From contig NZ_CP118950.1 in the NCBI RefSeq assembly GCF_029024465.1, forward strand, positions 868,001-932,000: 64,000 nt of DNA, read 5' to 3'. The stretch comes from Lactococcus garvieae subsp. garvieae. Lineage in GTDB: Bacteria; Bacillota; Bacilli; Lactobacillales; Streptococcaceae. Each line of letters begins with the position of its first letter. Position 1 is the stretch's first letter. Positions 44,574-53,921 of the stretch are shown here, piece by piece. The notes under the pieces are model-generated. The model worked only from the letters and a program-made list of their open reading frames with translations, was not told the DNA's origin and made no database searches. The translations under genes were made by a program, and so were the position numbers.

Positions 44574-45641
44574 TTGAAAAAATTAATCTATTTTTTGACA
44601 GGGATTTTAGCAATTACTGCCCTTCTTGGCGTTACAGCATGGCGAATGTCCGCCGCAACAGGTGTTTCAACATCTACCAATAGTTTGACGATTTTTAACT
44701 GGGGCGAATATATCGATCCACAGCTCCTCAAGAAGTTTGAAAAAGAGACCGGTTATAAGGTAAATTACGTGACATTTGACTCCAATGAAGCCATGTATTC
44801 TAAAGTTAAACAAGGCGGGATGGCTTACGATATTGTCGTGCCCAGCGAATACATGGTGCAAAAAATGGCCAAAGAAAATCTTTTGCTTCCTTTAGACCAC
44901 ACCAAGATTAAAAATCTTGAGTATGATAATCCGAAGCTCTTGGATGCGGCATTTGACCCTAAAAATACTTATTCCGTACCTTATTTCTGGGGGACTTTAG
45001 GGATTGTATATAATGATAAATACATCACCTATCCACCCACAAAATGGGAAGACCTTTGGTCTAAAGATTACAAAAATTCGATCCTCCTCACAGATAGTAG
45101 TCGAGATGTGATGGGGATGGGCTTAATCGCTACAGGAAGCTCTGTGAATACGACCAACCAGTCAGAGATTGATCGTGCTTATGACAAGCTCCTACAGCTT
45201 ACACCCAATGTTAAAGCCATTCTCGGTGACGAAATCATGAGTTACATGATTAATAACGAAACTCCGCTGTCTGTCGTTTATAGTGGACAAGCTTCAGAAA
45301 TGACTTCAAGCAATGAACATTTGCACTATGTGGTCCCTGCCCGAACAAACATTTGGTATGATAACTTGGCTATCCCAAAAACCAGTAAAAATACCAAAGC
45401 GGCCTATGCCTTTATCAACTTCATGCAAGAACCAGAAAATGCAGCGGCGAATGCTGAATACGTAGGCTATTCAACACCTAACGTGAAAGCTGAAGCGCTC
45501 TTGCCTGCAGAAGTTCGTGAAGATAAATCTTACTATCCTGATGAAGCATTAATCAAAGAAGATGAAGCCTATGTTAACCTGAGCCCATATTGGACGGGGG
45601 TATATAATGATCTCTATCTTCAGTTTAAGATGAATAAATAA
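44574..45641 (+). CDS. potD: spermidine/putrescine-binding protein PotD, 3' end supplied by the mobile element
   Basis: The 355-residue substrate-binding protein has a membrane anchor (about 5-24) without lipobox cysteine, then IFNWGEYIDPQLL and the polyamine-binding residues of the family (WGTLGIVYN, SGQASEM). The start is TTG 44574 with AAAGGA upstream. The last 7 codons lie in the 23-bp repeat that bounds the integrated element; the other copy (59703-59725) encodes the same residues up to the stop. The protein is intact after integration, but the native terminator is now 14 kb away. Confidence 0.92.
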   Translation: MKKLIYFLTGILAITALLGVTAWRMSAATGVSTSTNSLTIFNWGEYIDPQLLKKFEKETGYKVNYVTFDSNEAMYSKVKQGGMAYDIVVPSEYMVQKMAKENLLLPLDHTKIKNLEYDNPKLLDAAFDPKNTYSVPYFWGTLGIVYNDKYITYPPTKWEDLWSKDYKNSILLTDSSRDVMGMGLIATGSSVNTTNQSEIDRAYDKLLQLTPNVKAILGDEIMSYMINNETPLSVVYSGQASEMTSSNEHLHYVVPARTNIWYDNLAIPKTSKNTKAAYAFINFMQEPENAAANAEYVGYSTPNVKAEALLPAEVREDKSYYPDEALIKEDEAYVNLSPYWTGVYNDLYLQFKMNK

Positions 45642-45644
45642 AAG
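45622..45644. repeat. attL core of the integrated element
   Basis: AGTTTAAGATGAATAAATAA plus AAG: 22 of 23 bases match 59703-59725. It includes the potD stop codon. Confidence 0.8.
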
Positions 45645-46011
45645 TGTAAATTAAAAAGTGGAATCCTATTATATCGCCATTTACAAGCATTTGGAGGACA
45701 GAAAAAATTGGGAAATGAATAAAGTTCCCAGCCAAAACCCAGCCAAAATATGGTTAGGGTTATTTTTTTATTTTCACGTCCAAGACAAATGGGAAGGTTA
45801 CAACATTGGACGGACATGAATAAGTGAAAATTGTTCAATGAAGGCTTGCTACGAATCACTAAAACCAGTTCAAATAATGATGAACATAAAATCCAAAGTG
45901 TCAATAATAATTGCAATGCGTGAACGAAAAATTGGGAAACTTAAGAAATTCCCTGTCAAAAAAACTGGCGTGTCTTTTGATTGACATTCTTGATATGACT
46001 AGTGTTGAACG
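45645..46011. other. left end of the element, non-coding
   Basis: About 370 bp without a convincing gene. It holds the paired arm-type sites and several A/T runs. A 98-codon reverse frame (45620-45916) has no ribosome site and runs through the att core, so I do not call it. Confidence 0.5.
45728..45748 (+). repeat. left paired arm-type sites CCAGCCAAA
   Basis: Two copies of CCAGCCAAAA, 11 bp apart, lie 84 bp inside the left end. The same pair at the same 11-bp spacing lies at the right end, as expected of integrase arm-binding sites. Confidence 0.6.
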
Positions 46012-46040
46012 TAGTCAAAACAGGATAAAAATGGTAAAAT
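46012..46040 (+). promoter_or_regulatory. promoter of the defence operon
   Basis: TAGTCA (46012-46017), 17-bp spacer, and TAAAAT (46035-46040) preceded by TGG, an extended -10. GAGGA (46061-46065) then serves the leader ORF. Confidence 0.5.
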
Positions 46041-46073
46041 TAAGCTAGCAAATATTTGACGAGGAAACGCAGT

Positions 46074-46244
46074 ATGACTATAATCAGCACAGCACAGCAC
46101 AGCACAGCACAGCACAGCACAGCACAGCACAGCACAGCACAGCACAGCACAGCACAAGGTAGTTTCTACCTTTTTTCAACATGTTCAAAAAACGTCGTCA
46201 AATCTGACGGCGTTTTTGTGTGCAAAGGAGGTTATGTAAAATGA
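46074..46244 (+). CDS. leader ORF containing 14 pentamer repeats
   Basis: ATG 46074 has GAGGA 8 nt upstream. The 56-residue product begins MTII, then four STAQH repeats and STAQ from the pentamer tract, and ends GGYVK with TGA overlapping the restriction gene start (ATGA, 46241-46244). The peptide has no recognisable fold. Its reading frame passes through two terminator-like hairpins, so its translation rather than its product is likely to matter. With 13 pentamers it would stop at TAG 46160-46162; with 15 it would end at TAA 46237-46239. Confidence 0.6.
   Translation: MTIISTAQHSTAQHSTAQHSTAQHSTAQGSFYLFSTCSKNVVKSDGVFVCKGGYVK
46086..46155 (+). repeat. 14 perfect tandem copies of AGCAC
   Basis: Seventy bases of uninterrupted 5-bp repeats inside the leader ORF. 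A 5-bp unit changes reading frame with each copy gained or lost, the classic basis of slipped-strand phase variation. Confidence 0.97.
46156..46176 (+). terminator. leader hairpin 1, terminator-like
   Basis: AAGGTAG and CTACCTT form a perfect 7-bp stem with a TTT loop followed by TTTT. Confidence 0.65.
46188..46217 (+). terminator. leader hairpin 2, intrinsic terminator/attenuator
   Basis: AAAAACGTCGTCA and TGACGGCGTTTTT form a 13-bp stem (one G-T pair) with an AATC loop and a T5 end, only 6 nt before the ribosome site of the restriction gene. Confidence 0.75.
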
Positions 46245-49200
46245 CCTTCGACAAACTCATTCAAGAAATCAATGATAATAATACCCAACAACGTGACCGA
46301 GGAACGGCTTTTGAATATCTTGTTCAAGCTTATTTGAAAAATGAGCCGACATACAAGAATCTTTATTCAGATGTATGGATGCTTTCAGAAGTGCCTGAAG
46401 AATACGGTATTCCTAAAAATGATATTGGCGTAGATTTAGTCGCACAAAAACTGACAGGCGAACTTGTGGCTGTTCAAGCAAAATTTTATGACCACAAGAT
46501 TCAGAAATCTGATATTGATTCCTTCTTAGGGGAACTCGGAAAGGACTATTACTCTGAGGGCATCATTGTTTCTACTATGGATGAATGGGGAAAGAACGCA
46601 GAAGAAGCCATTAATAATCGTTCGGATGTGGTGCGCATCGGCTTGTCAGATCTTCGCCATTCTCAAATTAACTGGGAACAATGGTCTTTTGCAGAACCTG
46701 ATAAGGTTCAAGTGAAATCCATCAAAGACCCACACAATTATCAAAAGGAAGTCATTGCGAAATCTCTTGAATATTTCAAAGAAAATGACCGTGGACAGCT
46801 TATCATGGCTCCAGGTACAGGTAAGACGTTCACGAGTTTGAAAGTGGCGGAAGCACTGGCTAAGGCATCAGACAAAGAAAATTATAAAGTCCTTTACCTT
46901 GTGCCGTCTATCCAACTTTTAACTCAAACTCTCCGAGCATGGAACAATGATACTCAGATGTCTATGTCAAGCATGGCGGTAACCTCAGATAGAAATGCAA
47001 GCCGTGGCACGGTCAAACAAGACGAGTCAAATCTCTTTGTCAAAGCATCAGATATAGGTTTTCCTGCGACAACTTCCACAGAAAAAGTCCTAGAAAATTA
47101 CAAAGAACTTGAAAATTCCGCACCAACGGAGCTTTTGGTCGTTTATTCAACTTATCAATCTATTGATGTTTTAGGCAATGCTCAAAAAGCAGGCTTTCCA
47201 GATTTTGATTTAATCATTGCGGATGAAGCGCACCGTACAACAGGGACAACAGCACTGGGAGAAGAAGATTCTGCTTTTGTCAAAGTGCATGACAATAACC
47301 ATATCAAAGGCTCAAAACGTCTCTATCAAACAGCAACACCAAAAATCTATGGTGCAGAAGCCAAATCCAAAGGCTCTGAGATGTCTGTTGCCCTTTCTTC
47401 TATGGATGACGAAGAATTATACGGTCAAGTCATTTATCGTCTCGGTTTTGGAGATGCTATTACTCGTGCTGTACTGACGGACTACAAGCTCATGGTCTTG
47501 GCAGTCGATGAAAAGACCATCCAAAAAGATATGCAAAAATCTTTGTCTGACCCTGAAAATGGACTGAATCTTGATGATGTCGGACGTATAATCGGCGTGT
47601 GGAACGGAATGCTTAAGCGTGAAACTTTCTCAAATAATGTCTCAGGTAGTCCGATGAAGCGAGCTATTGCCTTTTCACGTACCATAAAAGACAGTAAAGC
47701 ACTGACAGAACAGTTTGAGTCAGTGGTCAATGACTATCTCGAAAATACAGATGACACGCACTTTACAGCTAAAGTCCATCATGCGGACGGTACAATGAGT
47801 GCCTTAGAGAAAAACAGAGAGCTTGATTGGTTGGCAGATAAAGACTTGCCTGAAAATGAAGCCCGCATTCTTTCAAACGTTCGATTTTTGACTGAGGGAA
47901 TTGATGTCCCTAATTTGGATGCCATTATTTTCCTTTCTCCTCGTAAATCACAAGTGGATATTGTGCAAGCAGTCGGACGCATTATCCGTAAATCTGAGGG
48001 TAAAGATTATGGCTATATTATCTTACCTATCGTCATTCCTGCAGGAGAAACGCCTGAGTCTATTCTTGATAATAACAAATCCTATGCCGTAGTCTGGCAA
48101 GTCCTCAATGCTCTGCGTTCCGTAGATGAGCGTTTTGAAGCGACAGTCAATAAACTTCAACTCAATAAAAAGAAACCTGAAAATATCCAAGTCATTGGAG
48201 TTGGCGGAGCGCCTGATGATGAAGACGGCAACTGGAAAGATGGAGGTGTCAATGAACCTTCAATAGAATATCAGACAGAATTTCAATTTGACTGGGAAGA
48301 AATAGAAGGCGCAATCTATGGCAAGATTGTCCAAAAAGTCGGAGACCGTCGATATTTAGAAGATTGGTCACAAGATGTCTCGAAAATTGCACAACGTCAT
48401 ATTTCTTATATCAATACTTTGCTTGTAGATAATGCGGATATTAAAACAGAATTTGACAAATTCCTGTTGTCGCTTAAACATAATATCAATGACTCCATAT
48501 CCGACACGCAAGCCATTGAGATGTTGGCACAGCATTTGATTACCAAACCTATCTTTGATGCGCTCTTCAATGAATACAGCGTGGTCAGAAATAATCCTGT
48601 CAATGATGCTATGGAAGCGATCATCACAGAGTTTTCAAAATACGGTTTCCTAAAGGAACAAAAAGAACTGGAAGCTTTTTATGAATCTGTTCGCCTGAGA
48701 GCTGAGGGCATTGACAATGCAGAAGCCAAGCAAAAAATCATTGTTACGCTCTATGATAAGTTTTTCCGTACAGGTTTTAAATCAACCACAGAGCGCTTGG
48801 GGATTGTCTTTACACCCGTAGAAGTGGTAGATTTTATTGTTCATTCTGTCGATGATGTATTGAGAAAACACTTTGGCAAGACGATTGCCAGTAAAGGTGT
48901 CCATATCCTTGACCCGTTCACGGGTACAGGAACATTCATCACGCGCACGCTCCAATATTTGAAAGGCTTGATGGATAAGGGCGAAATCAAGCTTGAAGAT
49001 ATTCTTGAAAAATATGTCAATGAACTGCACGCCAATGAGATTATTCTTTTGAGCTACTATATCGCAGCTATCAATATTGAAGCGGTCTTTGATGAAATCA
49101 ATGGCGAGGAGTTAGATTATGAACCTTTTGAGGGGATTGTCCTGACTGACACTTTCCAATCGACTGAGACCGAAGATACCTTGGATGATGATTTCTTTGG

Positions 49201-50890
49201 TGGCAATGATGAACGCTTGAAACGTCAGCAAGAAGTGCCGATTACTGTTATTATGGGGAATCCGCCTTATTCAGTAGGACAGAATAATGCAAATGATGAT
49301 GGACAAAATATCAAATATCCTAAGTTAGATGCTAGACTTGCTAAAACTTATGTAGCAAGTACTAATGCAATAAACAAAGGTTCACTTTATGATTCTTATA
49401 TTAAGGCACTTCGTTGGGCATCAGATAGGTTATCTAACAAAGGAGTGATAGGGTTTGTGTCAAATGGAGCGTTTATAGATAATGTTGCTATGGATGGTCT
49501 CCGCTACTCTCTTTACAATGAATTCAACCATCTCTACATTTTCAACTTGCGAGGAGATGCACGAACATCTGGTGAACAACGTAGAAAAGAGGCAGGAAAT
49601 GTATTTGATTCAGGAAGTCGCACACCGATAGCAATTTCTATTTTAGTCAAAGACGGCAGTGATAAACATGAAGTGCATTATCATGATATAGGCGACTACC
49701 TCAATCGGGAACAAAAACTGTCAATTTTGACAGAAGCTCGTTCTATTGAAAATATTGAATGGTCTGAGATTGTACCTGATAAGAATAACGACTGGATAAA
49801 TCAGCGTGATGAGAATTATGAAAGTTACACTTCAATGGATGATATATTTTTTGACAGACATGTCGGCATAGATACAAGTCGTGATGCTTGGGTTTATGGA
49901 TTTTCTAAAATTAAAATTTCTAAAAATATGGAAAGAATGATTTCAAATTACAATGCTGAATTGGGGAAATCACAGCAGGAATTAAATTTAAGCGATAATT
50001 ATGTTAAATGGTCAAGAGCTTTGTTGAATCGACAGAAAAGAAATCAGGCGATTGAGTTTAGTGATGGAAAAATAACTTTAAGCATGTATAGACCTTTTAC
50101 TAAAAAATATCTATATTTAGATAAATCTGTCAATGAGAATACAGGAAGAAATGAATTATCGTTCAAAAATAGTAATTTCGGCATATTTACTCAAGGACCG
50201 GGTGTGAAAACGAAATTCTCTGCTTTACCAATAAATATAGTGCCAAATAAACACTTTATAAATACAGGTAAAGGATATTATGTAAATGCGGATGATTCTG
50301 ATGGTTTATTCCATGAAAACGAAATCAATATTCAAAGTAATTTCTTAAATCACTTTGAAAGTGGCGAATCTGCAATTTACTATTTATATTCATTGTTCCA
50401 TAGTGCTTTTGTATCAAAATACGAAAATGATCTTAGAAAAGATGTGCCCCGCATCCCATTACTCAAAAACAAAGAAAAATTTGTTGAAATTGGACGACAG
50501 CTTGCAAATTTGCATTTAAACTATGAACATCAGCCAAGTTGGGAAGGTGTGACAGTTTCAGGCATTGAGTCCAAGAATTTCAAAGTGAAGAAGATGAAAC
50601 ACCCGAAAAGAGGACAGCTTGATACGATTGTTTTCAATGAATCTATCACGATTTCAAATATTCCTGAGCAGGCTTATGAGTATGTGGTCAACGGTCGTCC
50701 TGCGATTGAGTGGATTATTGACCAATATCAGATTAAGACAGATAAAAAATCAGGTATTGTAGATGACCCTAATGACTTTGCGCCTGAAAATCCACGCTAT
50801 ATTTTGGATTTGCTTTTGAGCGTGATTACTGTTTCGATGACGACGGTGGAATTAGTTGGGCAGTTGCCTAAGATGGAGGTTGAGGAATGA
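46241..50890 (+). CDS. Type ISP restriction-modification enzyme (LlaGI/LlaBIII-like, single polypeptide)
   Basis: The 1549-residue protein joins all restriction-modification functions. An Mrr-type nuclease lies at about 1-150 (GVDL at 63-66 and QAK at 79-81). A superfamily 2 helicase translocase spans about 170-650 (APGTGKT near 189, DEAHRT near 327, TATPKIYG, VGRIIRKSEG). A coupler is followed by a gamma N6-adenine methyltransferase at about 850-1100 (DPFTGTGTF near 891, NPPYS near 1006), then a target-recognition domain to the end. Length and order equal LlaGI/LlaBIII. AAAGGAGG precedes ATG 46241; an in-frame GTG at 46220 lies in the hairpin. It overlaps SIR2 by 4 nt. Confidence 0.93.
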   Translation: MTFDKLIQEINDNNTQQRDRGTAFEYLVQAYLKNEPTYKNLYSDVWMLSEVPEEYGIPKNDIGVDLVAQKLTGELVAVQAKFYDHKIQKSDIDSFLGELGKDYYSEGIIVSTMDEWGKNAEEAINNRSDVVRIGLSDLRHSQINWEQWSFAEPDKVQVKSIKDPHNYQKEVIAKSLEYFKENDRGQLIMAPGTGKTFTSLKVAEALAKASDKENYKVLYLVPSIQLLTQTLRAWNNDTQMSMSSMAVTSDRNASRGTVKQDESNLFVKASDIGFPATTSTEKVLENYKELENSAPTELLVVYSTYQSIDVLGNAQKAGFPDFDLIIADEAHRTTGTTALGEEDSAFVKVHDNNHIKGSKRLYQTATPKIYGAEAKSKGSEMSVALSSMDDEELYGQVIYRLGFGDAITRAVLTDYKLMVLAVDEKTIQKDMQKSLSDPENGLNLDDVGRIIGVWNGMLKRETFSNNVSGSPMKRAIAFSRTIKDSKALTEQFESVVNDYLENTDDTHFTAKVHHADGTMSALEKNRELDWLADKDLPENEARILSNVRFLTEGIDVPNLDAIIFLSPRKSQVDIVQAVGRIIRKSEGKDYGYIILPIVIPAGETPESILDNNKSYAVVWQVLNALRSVDERFEATVNKLQLNKKKPENIQVIGVGGAPDDEDGNWKDGGVNEPSIEYQTEFQFDWEEIEGAIYGKIVQKVGDRRYLEDWSQDVSKIAQRHISYINTLLVDNADIKTEFDKFLLSLKHNINDSISDTQAIEMLAQHLITKPIFDALFNEYSVVRNNPVNDAMEAIITEFSKYGFLKEQKELEAFYESVRLRAEGIDNAEAKQKIIVTLYDKFFRTGFKSTTERLGIVFTPVEVVDFIVHSVDDVLRKHFGKTIASKGVHILDPFTGTGTFITRTLQYLKGLMDKGEIKLEDILEKYVNELHANEIILLSYYIAAINIEAVFDEINGEELDYEPFEGIVLTDTFQSTETEDTLDDDFFGGNDERLKRQQEVPITVIMGNPPYSVGQNNANDDGQNIKYPKLDARLAKTYVASTNAINKGSLYDSYIKALRWASDRLSNKGVIGFVSNGAFIDNVAMDGLRYSLYNEFNHLYIFNLRGDARTSGEQRRKEAGNVFDSGSRTPIAISILVKDGSDKHEVHYHDIGDYLNREQKLSILTEARSIENIEWSEIVPDKNNDWINQRDENYESYTSMDDIFFDRHVGIDTSRDAWVYGFSKIKISKNMERMISNYNAELGKSQQELNLSDNYVKWSRALLNRQKRNQAIEFSDGKITLSMYRPFTKKYLYLDKSVNENTGRNELSFKNSNFGIFTQGPGVKTKFSALPINIVPNKHFINTGKGYYVNADDSDGLFHENEINIQSNFLNHFESGESAIYYLYSLFHSAFVSKYENDLRKDVPRIPLLKNKEKFVEIGRQLANLHLNYEHQPSWEGVTVSGIESKNFKVKKMKHPKRGQLDTIVFNESITISNIPEQAYEYVVNGRPAIEWIIDQYQIKTDKKSGIVDDPNDFAPENPRYILDLLLSVITVSMTTVELVGQLPKMEVEE

Positions 50891-52182
50891 GTAAAAAATA
50901 TTGTTTTAAATCATCAAATCTAAACTTATCTCAAAGTAAAGAGGGTGAACAAGAAAAATACATCTATTATAAAAATGATGAAGAACTGAAGGTGGAAGAT
51001 TCAGATGAAGAATATACAGAACAAAAATTTGATAAAGAAATTAAAGTAGCAGTATCTAATTGGGTAGATAATCGCTTTGATAACATTGTATGTCTTATTG
51101 GTGCGGGAGCTTCTGTTGTTTCAGGAAAAGGTGGATTACCAGATGAAAAATATGGTAAAACGGTCGCTATGATTGGTACCGCTGTACTTTCTGCATTAAA
51201 AGATGGAAAATATGTTTTTGAAGAGCAAGAGCGTGATGTTTTTACTTTGAAAGAGTTGATTAAAAAAACAAAATATAAAGAAACTATAAAAAAAGAAATT
51301 CAAGAGGAAGAAACACAGGAGGTTATTGAGGAATTTATCGTAAAAGAGGAATTGATTAAAGAATTTAATTTTGAAAATTTTCTTTCTGTACTTTTGTCTT
51401 ATGAAAAATTTGTTCCTGAAAATCAGCAGACTAAGCTTGAGAATTCTATAAAAGCAATCCGCCAAGAAATAATCAAGGCAACTAGCTATGATTCTTATGA
51501 CGATAAGTTTAAGCATGGTAAATTTTTGAATATCCTTTCTAAGTTAATAACTGACAAGAAACAAAAATTAAATATTGCTACAACGAATTATGATACCTTG
51601 ATAGAAGATTCTGCAAATCAGGAAGGTTTTACTGTCTTAGATGGGTTCAAATTTGCTCAAATACCATTCTTTGATGCTTCAATGTTTGACTGGCATCTTA
51701 TAAAAGATATTCCAAATGTTAAAACACAAGAAGTTGAATATATGTCAAAAGTTATTAACCTTTTGAAAATTCACGGTTCGCTAACATGGGAGCTAAATCA
51801 AACTGAAAAGAGGATTCTTCGTAAAGATAAAAATGTAAAGAATCCAATAATGGTATTTCCAAGTTCAGACAAGTATGCTCAATCTTATCAAGAACCTTAT
51901 TTTGAACTGTTCACAAAATTTCAGGAGCTTTTGAAAAGAAGTAATACTTTGCTGATTACTTCGGGTTTCTCTTTTGCAGATAATCATATATCAAGAATGA
52001 TTCTGCAAGCTATCAAATCAAATAGTAGTTTACATGTCCTTGTGACTGATTATGATATTGAACCAGAAAATCCTAATGAAAATTGGACTGCGTTAGTAAA
52101 AATGCAAGAAAAGGACTATCAAATTGCATTTTTGAAAGCAGCAATGAATGGTAAGTTGACAGATTACTTTGGAGGGTATTGA
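50887..52182 (+). CDS. SIR2-domain NADase-type defence protein
   Basis: The 431-residue protein has the SIR2 pattern: GAGASVVSGKGGLP (near 72), TTNYD (near 232), KIHGS (near 294) and SGFSFADNHI at the C terminus. A 60-residue Lys/Glu-rich insert (about 120-175) separates the first and second motifs. With a HerA ATPase next to it, it matches the SIR2-HerA antiphage system, in which a large complex depletes NAD or cuts DNA on infection. ATGA overlap with the restriction gene shows coupled expression. Confidence 0.85.
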   Translation: MSKKYCFKSSNLNLSQSKEGEQEKYIYYKNDEELKVEDSDEEYTEQKFDKEIKVAVSNWVDNRFDNIVCLIGAGASVVSGKGGLPDEKYGKTVAMIGTAVLSALKDGKYVFEEQERDVFTLKELIKKTKYKETIKKEIQEEETQEVIEEFIVKEELIKEFNFENFLSVLLSYEKFVPENQQTKLENSIKAIRQEIIKATSYDSYDDKFKHGKFLNILSKLITDKKQKLNIATTNYDTLIEDSANQEGFTVLDGFKFAQIPFFDASMFDWHLIKDIPNVKTQEVEYMSKVINLLKIHGSLTWELNQTEKRILRKDKNVKNPIMVFPSSDKYAQSYQEPYFELFTKFQELLKRSNTLLITSGFSFADNHISRMILQAIKSNSSLHVLVTDYDIEPENPNENWTALVKMQEKDYQIAFLKAAMNGKLTDYFGGY

Positions 52183-53801
52183 TGAATATAGATAGTTATT
52201 ACCCCGAAATAGATAAGAATAATTTCTATTTAGGTATGATAAGTCAAGTTTATAGAAGCAATGTGGTACTTCAAGTTGATAATCTTTCTCTTTTCAACAA
52301 CCGAAAAATAAAAGATGAAATTTTAATACCAAATACCATTAATTTTTTTGTAGTAATTGATTCTGCTCATGGATTGTTTTTAGGGGAAATCTTCCAATCG
52401 AAAGTTTCTGGGACAGACAGTCTTCATAAATCAAAAAGTGATGATAAAAAAGAAAAAGTTTTTCCTGAAATAAGTATTGATATTATAGGTGTGCTTGGTA
52501 AAGAAGAAAAATTTTCTTTACCTGGGTTCAAAACTGTCGGGATTACAGATAAAGTCTATTTAGCGAATAGAGAATTAATTCAAAAATATTTGAATTCAAT
52601 TGAAGTGCACACTTATTTCAAAGATAAGGCAGGTCGCATTGCTCAGGAAAAGTTAAATAATCTAGCGAAGATTGGAAATTTTGAATCAGAATATTTATCA
52701 TTGCAACCTAATACTTTATTTGATAGACATTTGATGGCGATTGGTACAACAAATTCAGGGAAATCAACTTCTGCTCTCGCTATATTAGATAAATTAATTA
52801 ATGCTAAAAAGAAAATCTTACTTATAGATCCTACAGGGGAATATAAAGATAGCTTTACTGATTCAGAAATTACAAAGCTAACTCTTGGAAAAGATACAAC
52901 ATTGTCAGCTGGAGATATTCTAATGAGTCAATGGGAAAGAATTTTTGAGACAAATGAAAACACACAAGGTGCAACTTTAGGTAAAGCAATTCGTTCACTT
53001 CGCTATCAGAAGAAGACAGGAAGCTCAGGAGCACTTTTAAAAGATAATCAAAATATAAATGACATTAAATCGAAACTATCAACTTTAACTCCACAAGATA
53101 CTGATTTTAACTTGATAGATTTACCAAGTCAAATTCAAAAAGAAGCGGTAGAAGTGAACAAAAAAGGAGATAAATACACAACTGCTTCGTTTTATGTGAA
53201 TACGAATAATTGGTTATTTGAAAAGGTTCAACATGTTCTTGATAATTCAACATTAACTGACTTTTTTACTGAAAATTCAGATACAAATTTACTAAGAAAA
53301 ATTGATTCTTTTTTACTTGAGGAAACCTCTATTTATATAGATGCTTCTGAAATTGGAACTTCTGATGGCATTGGTGCAATGCTTATTGACTTGATTAGTA
53401 ATTATGTAATAAACAAAAAAAGAAATAAAATTCCACCTTTTATAATGTTTATTGATGAGGTACATCGCTATTTAAGCATAAGAAATGAATATCAATCAGG
53501 AATGATTACTTGTGCTCGTGAAGGTAGGAAAAAAGGAATCTTTTTATTTTTAACCACTCAAAATCCAAAGGATGTTCCAGATGTATTACTAGGTCAAGTG
53601 GGGACTTTGATTATTCACAGAGTTACGCATTCGGAAGAACTTAAAGCAATTCAAAATCATGTTCACTATAATACTATTTCTCAGATTCAAAAATTAAATC
53701 AAGGAGAAGCAATACTTACAAGCATCAATCTTTTACAAGATATTCATGTTAGGTTTGAAAAATGTGGACGTGTTCACGAAAATGATACACCGATTTTATA
53801 A
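52182..53801 (+). CDS. HerA-type ATPase/translocase
   Basis: The 539-residue protein has an N-terminal HerA barrel domain (about 10-150), Walker A GTTNSGKST (near 187), ILLIDPTGEY, Walker B MFIDEVHRYL (near 422) and sensor region FLFLTTQNPKDVP, as in hexameric HerA/FtsK-like motors. ATG 52182 overlaps the SIR2 stop by one base (TGATG), with GGAGGG 5 nt upstream. Its tight linkage to SIR2 supports a joint SIR2-HerA complex. Confidence 0.88.
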   Translation: MNIDSYYPEIDKNNFYLGMISQVYRSNVVLQVDNLSLFNNRKIKDEILIPNTINFFVVIDSAHGLFLGEIFQSKVSGTDSLHKSKSDDKKEKVFPEISIDIIGVLGKEEKFSLPGFKTVGITDKVYLANRELIQKYLNSIEVHTYFKDKAGRIAQEKLNNLAKIGNFESEYLSLQPNTLFDRHLMAIGTTNSGKSTSALAILDKLINAKKKILLIDPTGEYKDSFTDSEITKLTLGKDTTLSAGDILMSQWERIFETNENTQGATLGKAIRSLRYQKKTGSSGALLKDNQNINDIKSKLSTLTPQDTDFNLIDLPSQIQKEAVEVNKKGDKYTTASFYVNTNNWLFEKVQHVLDNSTLTDFFTENSDTNLLRKIDSFLLEETSIYIDASEIGTSDGIGAMLIDLISNYVINKKRNKIPPFIMFIDEVHRYLSIRNEYQSGMITCAREGRKKGIFLFLTTQNPKDVPDVLLGQVGTLIIHRVTHSEELKAIQNHVHYNTISQIQKLNQGEAILTSINLLQDIHVRFEKCGRVHENDTPIL

Positions 53802-53921
53802 AAATAACGGAGATGCCAGATGAAAATTAATATTTTAAAATTTTAGGTATGAAGAAAAAAGAAAGTAAATTTGGATAAAGTTTTAGTCTTTCACAATAAT
53901 TTTGATGACAAAGGTAATGTT

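Noticed and set aside
45620-45916. 98-codon reverse frame at the left end of the element
   Set aside because: No ribosome site, runs through the att core into potD, and no protein-like pattern.
46086-46155. Tandem repeats as a CRISPR-like array or origin iterons
   Set aside because: The unit is 5 bp, perfect and without spacers, and lies inside an ORF; it is a simple-sequence repeat.
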